From Gemmatimonas aurantiaca T-27 (GTDB taxonomy: Bacteria; Gemmatimonadota; Gemmatimonadetes; Gemmatimonadales; Gemmatimonadaceae): a DNA stretch of 64,000 nt. The notes under the pieces were generated by a model. That model was not told where the DNA came from. It worked only from the letters and a program-made list of their open reading frames with translations, and did not search any database. The stretch covers positions 2,115,646 through 2,179,645 of the forward strand of contig NC_012489.1 of NCBI RefSeq assembly GCF_000010305.1, read 5' to 3'. This document shows, in pieces, positions 1 through 7,094 of the stretch. Position numbers and translations under genes: made by a program. Positions within the stretch are counted from its first letter, which is position 1. Each line of letters begins with the position of its first letter.

Positions 1-28
1 TATCAGGACCGCCTTCGAGGGTGACCCG

Positions 29-1396
29 TCAGGGGGCAAACGTCCGTGCCTGCTCATGGCGACTGTGCACATGGGCTCGCAGCGTCGCCAGCGCGCCGGT
101 GAAGCTGGCTGCGTCAGACAGATAGGTCGCACCCGCCTGCTCCCCATTGGGGCCGATCGCATAGGGCGCGATGAGGGCGTGGTGGCGGTCCAGCAGGGCC
201 TCCATGCGGCTGGGCGTGAACACCGTGGACTGGAAGACGGCCACGTGCTGCCGGTAAAGTGCGAAATACACCGGGTCGTCGGCGAGGAAACGCAGGAGCG
301 GCCACTGCGTCCCGTTGACTTCGTTCATGGAGAGACTGAGCGCGAGGCTATTGGCGGTCAGTGCCTCGTTCATGTCCCACGGGATCCAGGTGAGCGCCTT
401 GCCGGGCCTGTTGTAGAGATAGGCGTTTTGCGGCAGTGCACCGTACACATCCCAGTTCACCATGACGTTGTTGACGGCCAGGTACCGCAGAAAGTGGTCG
501 ACATCGAACGTGGCCTCGAGCGCTGTGCGCCATGCCAACGGATCGCTGCGTCGCGTGGTGTCGTGCAGCGCCGCGATGAAGGCCTGCACATCACGCCAGT
601 CGTCGGCGTTTTGGTTGTTCTTCTTCTCGAGTTGATCGCGTTCGAACACGAGAAAGCGTGAGGTGGGTTTGTACACATTGCCCGTGTCGCTGCCGAACTG
701 CGAGGCGAGCATGGTGTCCTCGATGATCTCCACCATGGTGTACACCCCCACGTATCGCGCGCCTTCACCGAAGTCGATATACACGCGATAGAACGCTGTG
801 CGTGCTGCCGGCACGCCAGCGAGACGAAAGATGTCGGCCGCCGTCTTTTCGCGAATGAGTGACTGGTCACGAAAGTTCGGCGACATCGAGAGTTCCTTGA
901 ACCCATGGAATCGCTGATTGCGAATTTCTGGGTAGCGATCCTCGAAACGATCGAAGTTCAGCCGAAAGGGGAGCTTGTAGTTGCCGTTGAGCCATGCGGA
1001 GCCGAGCGAAGAATTGCCCTTCAGGCGAAAGCCCACATGAGACCAGGTGCGGCCATGCGAACGGAGGGTGACATCGATGTAGTCAGGGTCCTTGCGCGGA
1101 ATGGCAAAGCCGGGACCTCTGGCGCCAAAATCGAATCCCCAGAGCGCGGTCATGTTGGCGCGCACGCTACTCCATTGCGCGGCCGTCATCTGTATGTCGA
1201 GGCGACGCACGACATCGTCTGCAAAGACCTCGGCGTAGTTCGGCGCTGCCGCAGATCCGTGCGAGGCCTCCGACCAGCCGTCATCCGTTTCCGGTGGCAG
1301 TGTGACGGTGGTGGTGGCGTCCGGACGGCATGACAGCAAGGCGCCGCACGTGAGGAGGCCGATGAGTTGCCGAGTGAACGACGGAAGAGCGCGCAT
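29..1396 (-). CDS. CotH-kinase-like lipoprotein
   Basis: About 455 residues from ATG 1396. The N-terminus is a lipoprotein signal: a basic stretch, a hydrophobic run, then the lipobox-like LLSC. The body matches the CotH kinase family as I know it: VGFRLKGNSS, the LPFRLNFD strand, REKTAADIFR, VGVYTMVE and the late IPWDMNEAL motif with its acidic metal ligands. CotH-type proteins are atypical kinases that phosphorylate proteins; in spore formers CotH acts on coat proteins. Here the protein is probably exported and anchored to a membrane. An upstream in-frame start at 1411 is possible but would only lengthen the cytoplasmic head. The substrate is unknown. The TonB-C-domain gene lies upstream on the same strand. 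Confidence 0.8.
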   Translation of the reverse strand: MRALPSFTRQLIGLLTCGALLSCRPDATTTVTLPPETDDGWSEASHGSAAAPNYAEVFADDVVRRLDIQMTAAQWSSVRANMTALWGFDFGARGPGFAIPRKDPDYIDVTLRSHGRTWSHVGFRLKGNSSLGSAWLNGNYKLPFRLNFDRFEDRYPEIRNQRFHGFKELSMSPNFRDQSLIREKTAADIFRLAGVPAARTAFYRVYIDFGEGARYVGVYTMVEIIEDTMLASQFGSDTGNVYKPTSRFLVFERDQLEKKNNQNADDWRDVQAFIAALHDTTRRSDPLAWRTALEATFDVDHFLRYLAVNNVMVNWDVYGALPQNAYLYNRPGKALTWIPWDMNEALTANSLALSLSMNEVNGTQWPLLRFLADDPVYFALYRQHVAVFQSTVFTPSRMEALLDRHHALIAPYAIGPNGEQAGATYLSDAASFTGALATLRAHVHSRHEQARTFAP

Positions 1397-1521
1397 ACTC
1401 CACAATAGCAAAACGCGCGGGAGGCCGGATGACGGCGTCCCACGCGTTCGCAGTACTGCTGGGCCACCGAGCTATCGTGTCATGCCGTGGGCACGAAGGA
1501 CAGCTCGGGAAAACACCCGTA

Positions 1522-1926
1522 TCAGTTGGCCTTGTAGATGATCGGCAGCACGACCTTGGTCTTCACCGCCGCGCCATTCACCTTGCCGGGGTTGAAGTCG
1601 AGCTTGGCCACCACCTTCTTGGCCGCTTCGCCGAGTGCCGTCTGCGTGGCATCGACCACTTCCACCGAGGTCGGGTCCACCTTGCCCTTCGAATCCACGA
1701 CAAACTGGAGTTCAACCATGCCACCCACACCACGGCTCTTGAGATCGGCCGGGTACGATTCCTGGATCAGTCGGGCGGCGTTCGTGGACGAGGCAAGCTT
1801 CGGCGGATTGGTCACTTCCGAGATCGGATAGACCTTGTCGTCCTGAGCTGCAGCGGTGCCAGCAAGGGGGCCGGCGAGCAATACGGCGGCAATGGCGGGG
1901 AACAGGGCAAGACGAAACGTCGACAT
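1522..1926 (-). CDS. Periplasmic TonB C-terminal domain protein
   Basis: 134 residues from ATG 1926. The N-terminal segment is a signal peptide ending near AGTAAAQ. The rest is one TonB C-terminal-like domain: YPADLKSRGVGGMVELQFVVD, then VVDATQTALGEAAKKVVAKLDFNPGKVNG and the last strand VKTKVVLPI. It lacks the N-terminal membrane anchor and proline-rich linker of a true TonB, so it is probably a stand-alone periplasmic protein and not the energy transducer. Many such small proteins are encoded in Gemmatimonadota and Bacteroidota. The role is unknown. Confidence 0.75.
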   Translation of the reverse strand: MSTFRLALFPAIAAVLLAGPLAGTAAAQDDKVYPISEVTNPPKLASSTNAARLIQESYPADLKSRGVGGMVELQFVVDSKGKVDPTSVEVVDATQTALGEAAKKVVAKLDFNPGKVNGAAVKTKVVLPIIYKAN

Positions 1927-2237
1927 AGGGATTTGATCCTCGAGATCACGACAGGACAATCTGATAGCCCAGCACTTCGGCGTCGAAGCCAGGGGGTTGC
2001 CGCGCTATCTCCTCAATGAGATAGACATGGCACGAGTAGGTCTATCGGCCGATGTCACGAAGAGCTAAAGTGTTTCTCACTTCAGTATTCACATTCGTCA
2101 CATCCCCGGCACACCCACTGGTGTCGTTCAGGGCTGGCGGCCCATTCTGTTTCGCCGGGGGCGGTTGGAACGTCCTTTGCGTTATGACGGCTTGGAACCA
2201 CGCCCGTCGATCGAACTCCCTCCCATTGCATCCCCAT
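1927..2237. other. Divergent intergenic region, no gene seen
   Basis: About 310 bases between the leftward TonB-domain gene and the rightward membrane-protein gene. Promoters for both should lie here, but I could not pick convincing -35/-10 pairs. An in-frame upstream extension of the rightward gene to 2052 is open but has no protein-like character. Confidence 0.5.
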
Positions 2238-2771
2238 ATGTCCGTGCTCCCCGATCTTCACGACGATCCGTCCCTCCGGCGGGTGCTGTTTACTGCGGCG
2301 ATCCTCCTTCTTGTCGTGCCTGCGGTGCAGGTCGGCATTCAGGTGTGGCCGCTTCAGTTGAGCAACATCCAGTGGCGCTTCACGGCCGCGAACGTGCTCT
2401 CCGGCGGCATGCTCCTGCCCTCGTTCCTCGGCATGGTCCTTCTGTTGAGCCTCTCGCGTCGACTCGAGCAGAAAGGTGTGCAGCGTACGGTTGGCGTCCT
2501 GGCGATCATCTTTGTTCTGGGTCTCGGTGCGTCACTCGGATTGTTTGTCCTCGACGCGCTGCAGCTCAAGACCATTGTGAGCACACAGATGGAAGCGGCG
2601 TTCAAGAACACCGCGGTGCGGGTGGGGGCTGTGAGCTCGATGTTCTTCGTGGCGTTCGCGCTCGTGGCATGGGCCGCGTTCTCGGCACCCAAGTCCGCCA
2701 AGCAGGCAGCACGCAAGGCCGATCAGAAGGGCGGCGAAGATCGTGTGGGTCTGATCATCGGCCAGGAATAA
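2238..2771 (+). CDS. Small integral membrane protein
   Basis: 177 residues from ATG 2238, the start that leaves a short hydrophilic head before the first membrane segment. Four hydrophobic segments are visible, near residues 15-35, 50-70, 83-105 and 125-145. A Lys/Ala-rich cytoplasmic tail follows (SAKQAARKADQKGG). I recognise no family. The gene stands alone, followed by a terminator-like hairpin. Confidence 0.65.
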   Translation: MSVLPDLHDDPSLRRVLFTAAILLLVVPAVQVGIQVWPLQLSNIQWRFTAANVLSGGMLLPSFLGMVLLLSLSRRLEQKGVQRTVGVLAIIFVLGLGASLGLFVLDALQLKTIVSTQMEAAFKNTAVRVGAVSSMFFVAFALVAWAAFSAPKSAKQAARKADQKGGEDRVGLIIGQE

Positions 2772-3119
2772 CCCCAGCGGGTAACCGCGCGGCGGGGCCA
2801 GTCCCCTCCGCTGTCACATTTTCGACATCCTACGCCTCCATGTGCCGTTCAACGGTGCGTGGAGGCGTTTGGCATTTCCGCGGACTCGTGCCGGCGGCGC
2901 TGCGAACTCTGCTGTAGCGACCATGAAACACATTGTCTACCGGACGCAACAGTGACGCCACTTTGATTGCAGATATTGGAACGGTAGTTTTTTGAAAGTC
3001 ATTCCATTTACGGCAATTTAGAACGACTCGTTTGCCAGAGCTGTGACGGCACAATGTGTGCGTGAAATCACCGATTGAATGTCCCCCTCCCTCCACGTCT
3101 TCCCCACTCTGAGACGAGA
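2772..3119. other. Intergenic region before the first PEP-CTERM gene
   Basis: About 350 bases without a gene. The left third holds a terminator-like hairpin (listed separately). The right two thirds are AT-richer than the neighbours, with a T-run near 2990, and probably hold the promoter and 5' leader of the PEP-CTERM gene. I could not define the promoter. Confidence 0.5.
2832..2871 (+). terminator. Probable terminator of the 2238-2771 gene
   Basis: Inverted repeat with 9-bp arms at 2832-2840 and 2860-2868 (ACGCCTCCA / TGGAGGCGT). An inner CCGTT/AACGG pairing extends the stem, and TTT then GGCATTT follow. The U-run is short, so the strength is uncertain. Confidence 0.5.
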
Positions 3120-4070
3120 ATGAAGCACAGCTTTCTTGGGCTTGGTGCCCTCGCGGTATTGGCAACTGTTACAGCCCCGGCACAGGCGCAAAATCTGACC
3201 TGGTTTGGTACGACGGCCTGCTGGACGAATGTGCAAGCCACGTTGGGTGCCAATGTCGAACACTACGACACCCAGGCCCCCCAGACTGGCTGGCGCCAGA
3301 ACTGCAACCTGAGCGGGACCTCGGTCTCGAACGTGTCGCCGACCACGCAGACCCGCATCCGCTGGGACTCGAATGACGGCAACGACAAGTCGGAGCTCAG
3401 TTTCCAGATCAACGAGTACAGCAACTCCGGCAACAACGATTGGCCCGGTGGTCCGGCGTCGAATGCGTCCACCAACCGTTCGCTGGGTTTTGCCAGCGCG
3501 GGCGACCTGCAGTCGTTGTACCTCGGTTACATGAACTTCGATGACCAGAGCGGCACGGGGCTTGAGTCCGCCACGCTGTCTCTGAACCTGTTCTTCGAAG
3601 GACTCGACAATCCGGTCTCGTACAACCTGTTTGGCGTGACCTATGGAGAAAACCAGGGCAGCTACGCCACGCAGGAGAAGGTCTGCCGGCGGGAGCGGGT
3701 GCGTGGGCAGTGGGTTGAGCTGTGTAGCTGGGAAACGCGGTATCACACCTACGACATCCTCACGTTGAACGAAGCCCAGTGGTTCGATTTCAATGTGGGC
3801 GACAACTCCTACAGCTTCCGCGTGGCGGGTTTTGACTCGCCCTGGGACGATCATTCGAAGAACTACTGCAAGGCGGGTCACTACGACGACCTTCCCGAGG
3901 TGTTGCCCGAGGGTGGCAAGAACGGGTCGACCAATGGGAAGCTCTGTGGAGAGATCCGCTGGAACGGCCTGAATTCGCCGAGCCAGGTGGTGCCGGAGCC
4001 GTCCACGTACGCGCTGTTGGCCGCTGGACTTGCGGGCATCTTTGGCCTGTCACGCCGCCGCCGCGCCTGA
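3120..4070 (+). CDS. PEP-CTERM-anchored exported protein
   Basis: 316 residues from ATG 3120. A signal peptide (MKHSFLGLGALAVLATV, cleavage near AQAQ) leads into a secreted domain with several cysteines. The C-terminus is a full PEP-CTERM sorting signal: VPEPSTYALLAAGLAG, then a hydrophobic helix and a final SRRRR. This signal is recognised by exosortase, which cleaves the helix and anchors the protein during export with exopolysaccharide. The central domain is not assigned; it is rich in Asn, Ser, Thr and Trp. A second PEP-CTERM gene follows with a nearly identical tail. Confidence 0.85.
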   Translation: MKHSFLGLGALAVLATVTAPAQAQNLTWFGTTACWTNVQATLGANVEHYDTQAPQTGWRQNCNLSGTSVSNVSPTTQTRIRWDSNDGNDKSELSFQINEYSNSGNNDWPGGPASNASTNRSLGFASAGDLQSLYLGYMNFDDQSGTGLESATLSLNLFFEGLDNPVSYNLFGVTYGENQGSYATQEKVCRRERVRGQWVELCSWETRYHTYDILTLNEAQWFDFNVGDNSYSFRVAGFDSPWDDHSKNYCKAGHYDDLPEVLPEGGKNGSTNGKLCGEIRWNGLNSPSQVVPEPSTYALLAAGLAGIFGLSRRRRA

Positions 4071-4203
4071 TCGGAGGCGCAGTCGGCAGGAGCAGCCAGG
4101 TTTTTGGTGAGAATCTGAGAAAGAGTTTGAGCGGGCACAATTTGTGCTGTAAGTCACTTCGATAGCTCGTTGAGCCCGCTCCATTTTCTCTCAGACCTTT
4201 CCG

Positions 4204-4938
4204 ATGTCCCGTTCTTTCTTCAAGGCGGCCCTGGCTGCCGGTTCGTTGGTTCTCGCTTCGACGGTGAACGCGCAGAGCTACAGCAGCAACGTCGGCACGG
4301 TGTCGAGTGTGTCGTCGGTCAATGACGCGATGCAGGTCAACCAGTTGACGGGTGTGACCCTGACGGCGTACTGGGGCCAGAATGGCACCAGCGGCCCGAT
4401 CGCGTTTGGTCAGCAGTCTGGTCAGTGGGGCTTCTTCGGTTCGGGCTTTTCGTTTTTCACCGGCAATGGCAACGGCGACACGTTCTTCACGACCTGGGCG
4501 CTCGACAACGGCCAGTCGGGGCTGACGCGCCTGGTCTTTGAAGCGGCCGGCACCAACACGGCGTTCGATCGCGCGTTCGGCCTGCTGGGCTTGGCGGAAG
4601 GCACGCCGGGCTCCAGCATCGGCAACAGCCTCGATGCGTACCGCTGCGTGGTCATCGTGTGCTTTGATGCCTGGAACACACACGTGACCTACAACAACCA
4701 GGTTGGGCTCTTCCCGGATGCGCCGGTGGGTGACCTCTTCACGCAGATGGATGTGACCTTCGGCCGGGCGATCGGTGCGGGGCGTGGCATCGAAGCGCAC
4801 TTCGCTTTTGATACCGATCTGGTCACCCCGTATGCGGGTGGTGGTGTGGTGACGCCGGAGCCGTCCACCTACGCGCTCATGGCCGCTGGTTTGGCCGGCA
4901 TCTTCGGCGTGGCGCGTCGTCGTCGTCAGAACGGCTGA
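4204..4938 (+). CDS. PEP-CTERM-anchored exported protein
   Basis: 244 residues. A signal peptide (MSRSFFKAALAAGSLVLAST, cleavage near VNAQ) is followed by a beta-rich, Gly/Ser/Thr-rich domain. It ends in PEP-CTERM: TPEPSTYALMAAGLAGIFG and VARRRR. The tail closely matches that of the preceding gene while the exported domains differ, so the pair shares sorting and not function. The exosortase and its polysaccharide locus are not in this window. A strong terminator closes the unit 22 bases downstream. The 133-base gap before the gene contains an 8-bp inverted repeat (GAGCGGGC / GCCCGCTC) enclosing about 40 bases, possibly a leader structure. Confidence 0.85.
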   Translation: MSRSFFKAALAAGSLVLASTVNAQSYSSNVGTVSSVSSVNDAMQVNQLTGVTLTAYWGQNGTSGPIAFGQQSGQWGFFGSGFSFFTGNGNGDTFFTTWALDNGQSGLTRLVFEAAGTNTAFDRAFGLLGLAEGTPGSSIGNSLDAYRCVVIVCFDAWNTHVTYNNQVGLFPDAPVGDLFTQMDVTFGRAIGAGRGIEAHFAFDTDLVTPYAGGGVVTPEPSTYALMAAGLAGIFGVARRRRQNG

Positions 4939-4960
4939 TACATCGCACCCGTTGCATGAA

Positions 4961-4995
4961 CGCTGGCGCTCTCACACGGGAGCGCCAGCGTTTTT
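4961..4995 (+). terminator. Rho-independent terminator after PEP-CTERM genes
   Basis: Perfect 11-bp arms CGCTGGCGCTC (4961-4971) and GAGCGCCAGCG (4980-4990), with an 8-base loop, then TTTTT. A textbook intrinsic terminator on the plus strand. Confidence 0.9.
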
Positions 4996-5047
4996 CATTT
5001 GCGGCGCGGCGGGCGCCTCAAGACGCCTGAATCGCCGTGATCCCAAC

Positions 5048-5086
5048 AAAAAAGAAGCGCCCGCAGCCATGAGCTGCGGGCGCTTC
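5048..5086 (-). terminator. Rho-independent terminator of rpsA
   Basis: Perfect 13-bp arms GAAGCGCCCGCAG (5054-5066) and CTGCGGGCGCTTC (5074-5086) with a 7-base loop. The run of As at 5048-5053 becomes the U-run on the minus strand. It lies 22 bases beyond the rpsA stop. Confidence 0.9.
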
Positions 5087-5108
5087 TTCATGCAACGGAA
5101 CCGATCTC

Positions 5109-6923
5109 TTAGAGACCGAGTTCGTCTTCGGAGCTGTGCACCTTGCTCGGCTCGGCCGGCTTGGGCGGCTGCTCTTCCGGGATCGACGTCACGGCGAGCA
5201 CGATGCGGCGGTGGATGGGATCCACTTCCAACACGCGCATCACGAAGTTCATCGCTTCGTACGTGAAGTCGGCCGGGTTGGTCACCGTGCCTTCCGGGTT
5301 CAACTGGCTGACGGGGACAAAGCCTTCGATGTCGTTGCCGAGATCGACGACCACGCCCTTGTCCATCAGGCGCACAACCTTGCCCGGGAGTTCGGTGCCC
5401 ACCGGATACGTCTCACCGATGCGAAGCCACGGATCTTCCTCGGCCTGCTTGAGACCGAGCGAGATACGCTTGTTTTCGCTGTCGATGTTGAGGATGACCA
5501 CGTCCACTGCGTCGCCCTTCTTCACGACTTCCGACGGATGCTGGACACGCTTCGTCCAGGACATATCGGAGATGTGAATCAGGCCGTCGATGCCCGGCTC
5601 GATTTCGACGAAGGCGCCGAACGAGGTCAGGTTGCGGACCTTGCCATTGATGCGCGTGCCGACCGGGTACTTGAGCGGCAGGATGACCCACGGATCCTGC
5701 TCGGTCTGCTTCATACCCAGCGAGATCTTCTCTTCCGTCTCGTCGACCTTGAGCACCACCGCTTCGATCGCTTCGCCAATGCTGACGATCTTCGACGGGT
5801 GGCGGACGTTGCGCGTCCAGCTCATCTCGGAGATGTGCACGAGGCCTTCGATGCCCGGCTCGAGCTCGATGAACGCGCCGTAGTTCGTGATGGAGACGAC
5901 CTTACCCGAGACACGCGTGCCCACGGGGTACTTGGCCGCCACATCCTTCCACGGGTAGCTCTGGAGCTGCTTGAGGCCGAGCGAGATGCGCTCGCGCTCC
6001 CAATCGATGTCCAGCACCTTGATCTCGAGCTCCATGCCGATCTGCACCATCTCGCTCGGATGCGAGATGCGGCCCCACGACATGTCGGTGATGTGGAGCA
6101 GGCCGTCGACGCCACCGAGATCGATGAATGCACCGAAGTCGGTGATGTTCTTGACGACGCCCTTCCGCACCTGATCCTTCGCGAGCTCCTTCATGAGCTT
6201 CTCGCGCTTGCCCGCGCGTTCGGTCTCGAGGATCACGCGACGAGACACCACGATGTTGCGGCGACGCTTGTTGAGCTTGATGATCTTGAACTCGTACTTC
6301 TGGCCGAGGAGCTCGTCGATGTTGGGCACGCGACGCAGCGCGATCTGCGAGCCCGGGAGGAACGCGTCGACGCCCATGAGGTCGACGACCACGCCACCCT
6401 TGATCTTCTTGACGAGCGTGCCTTCGACCGGCTGATCGCTCTCGTAGGCCACACGGATGCGTTCCCACACCCGCATGAAGTCGGCCTTCTTCTTGGAGAG
6501 GACGACCGAGCCTTCCTGGTCTTCGAGGTGCTCAAGCAGGACTTCGACTTCATCGCCCGCCTTGAGGTCGGGCATGTCCTTGAATTCTTCGAGCGGGATC
6601 GTGCCTTCGGACTTGAATCCGATATCCAGCACGACGAGGTTCTCGCGGATTTCAAGCACGTGCGCCTTGACGATCTCACCTTCTTCGATCGACGCCAGGG
6701 TGCCGTTGTACAGCTCCAGCATCCGCTCGTACTCGTCGGACGTGAACTCGTCCTCTTCGTACAGTTCGGGGCGGCGATTCGCGAGGGGGCGGAGCTGACT
6801 CTTCTGCAGGTCGCGCTTTTCGCGCGCGGTCAGCTTGCCGTAGGCCGGCGCATCACCATTGTCCATGGCTTCTGCGGCTTCAGCGATTTCAGCGGCGAGC
6901 TCAGCGCTCAGTTCGATGCTCAT
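5109..6923 (-). CDS. rpsA: 30S ribosomal protein S1
   Basis: 604 residues from ATG 6923, chosen because it gives the usual acidic head (MSIELSAELAAEIAEA). An upstream in-frame extension to 7010 looks non-coding. Six S1/OB-fold repeats can be followed: EGEIVKAHVLEI; EGTLVKKIKGGVVVD; KGVVKNITDFGAFIDLGG; SGKVVSITNYGAFIELE; NGKVRNLTSFGAFVEIE; PGKVVRLMDKGVVVDLG. The central repeats end in the typical DMSW...HPS...ISLGLKQ block. S1 binds mRNA leaders and helps load them on the 30S subunit. The gene follows the cmk part of the aroA-cmk fusion, the common cmk-rpsA order, but a 171-base gap with an RNA hairpin separates them. Confidence 0.97.
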   Translation of the reverse strand: MSIELSAELAAEIAEAAEAMDNGDAPAYGKLTAREKRDLQKSQLRPLANRRPELYEEDEFTSDEYERMLELYNGTLASIEEGEIVKAHVLEIRENLVVLDIGFKSEGTIPLEEFKDMPDLKAGDEVEVLLEHLEDQEGSVVLSKKKADFMRVWERIRVAYESDQPVEGTLVKKIKGGVVVDLMGVDAFLPGSQIALRRVPNIDELLGQKYEFKIIKLNKRRRNIVVSRRVILETERAGKREKLMKELAKDQVRKGVVKNITDFGAFIDLGGVDGLLHITDMSWGRISHPSEMVQIGMELEIKVLDIDWERERISLGLKQLQSYPWKDVAAKYPVGTRVSGKVVSITNYGAFIELEPGIEGLVHISEMSWTRNVRHPSKIVSIGEAIEAVVLKVDETEEKISLGMKQTEQDPWVILPLKYPVGTRINGKVRNLTSFGAFVEIEPGIDGLIHISDMSWTKRVQHPSEVVKKGDAVDVVILNIDSENKRISLGLKQAEEDPWLRIGETYPVGTELPGKVVRLMDKGVVVDLGNDIEGFVPVSQLNPEGTVTNPADFTYEAMNFVMRVLEVDPIHRRIVLAVTSIPEEQPPKPAEPSKVHSSEDELGL

Positions 6924-7025
6924 ACGGTGTGGGGTCTCCAGATTCGCGGTACTGCACTCGCCGCGCCGAGAAAGGGGTAAATGAGGCTCTCCTCGTGGTG
7001 AAGAAACCACGGGAACCCAATAACA

Positions 7026-7070
7026 TAACGGGATGGAGAAAAGGGTTCAACGCCTTTCCCCACCCCGTTA
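7026..7070 (-). promoter_or_regulatory. RNA hairpin in the cmk-rpsA intergenic leader
   Basis: About 18-bp arms at 7026-7043 and 7053-7070. Read as plus-strand sequence the stem has three A/C mismatches. On the minus strand, the sense of rpsA, these become G-U wobble pairs, so the stem is continuous. It is followed on that strand by TGTTATT. It may be a weak terminator, an attenuator, or a leader structure for rpsA control. Confidence 0.55.
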
Positions 7071-7094
7071 GGACGACTTCCTGCCTGCAATGGC

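Noticed and set aside
3790-4800. 336-codon minus-strand frame across the PEP-CTERM genes
   Set aside because: Opposite to two genes with clear signal peptides and sorting tails; Arg/Ser/Pro-rich shadow.
5136-6980. 614-codon plus-strand open frame antisense to rpsA
   Set aside because: High-GC shadow of rpsA. The translation is a monotonous His/Asp/Val/Leu/Arg string without domain structure, while the minus strand shows six S1 repeats.
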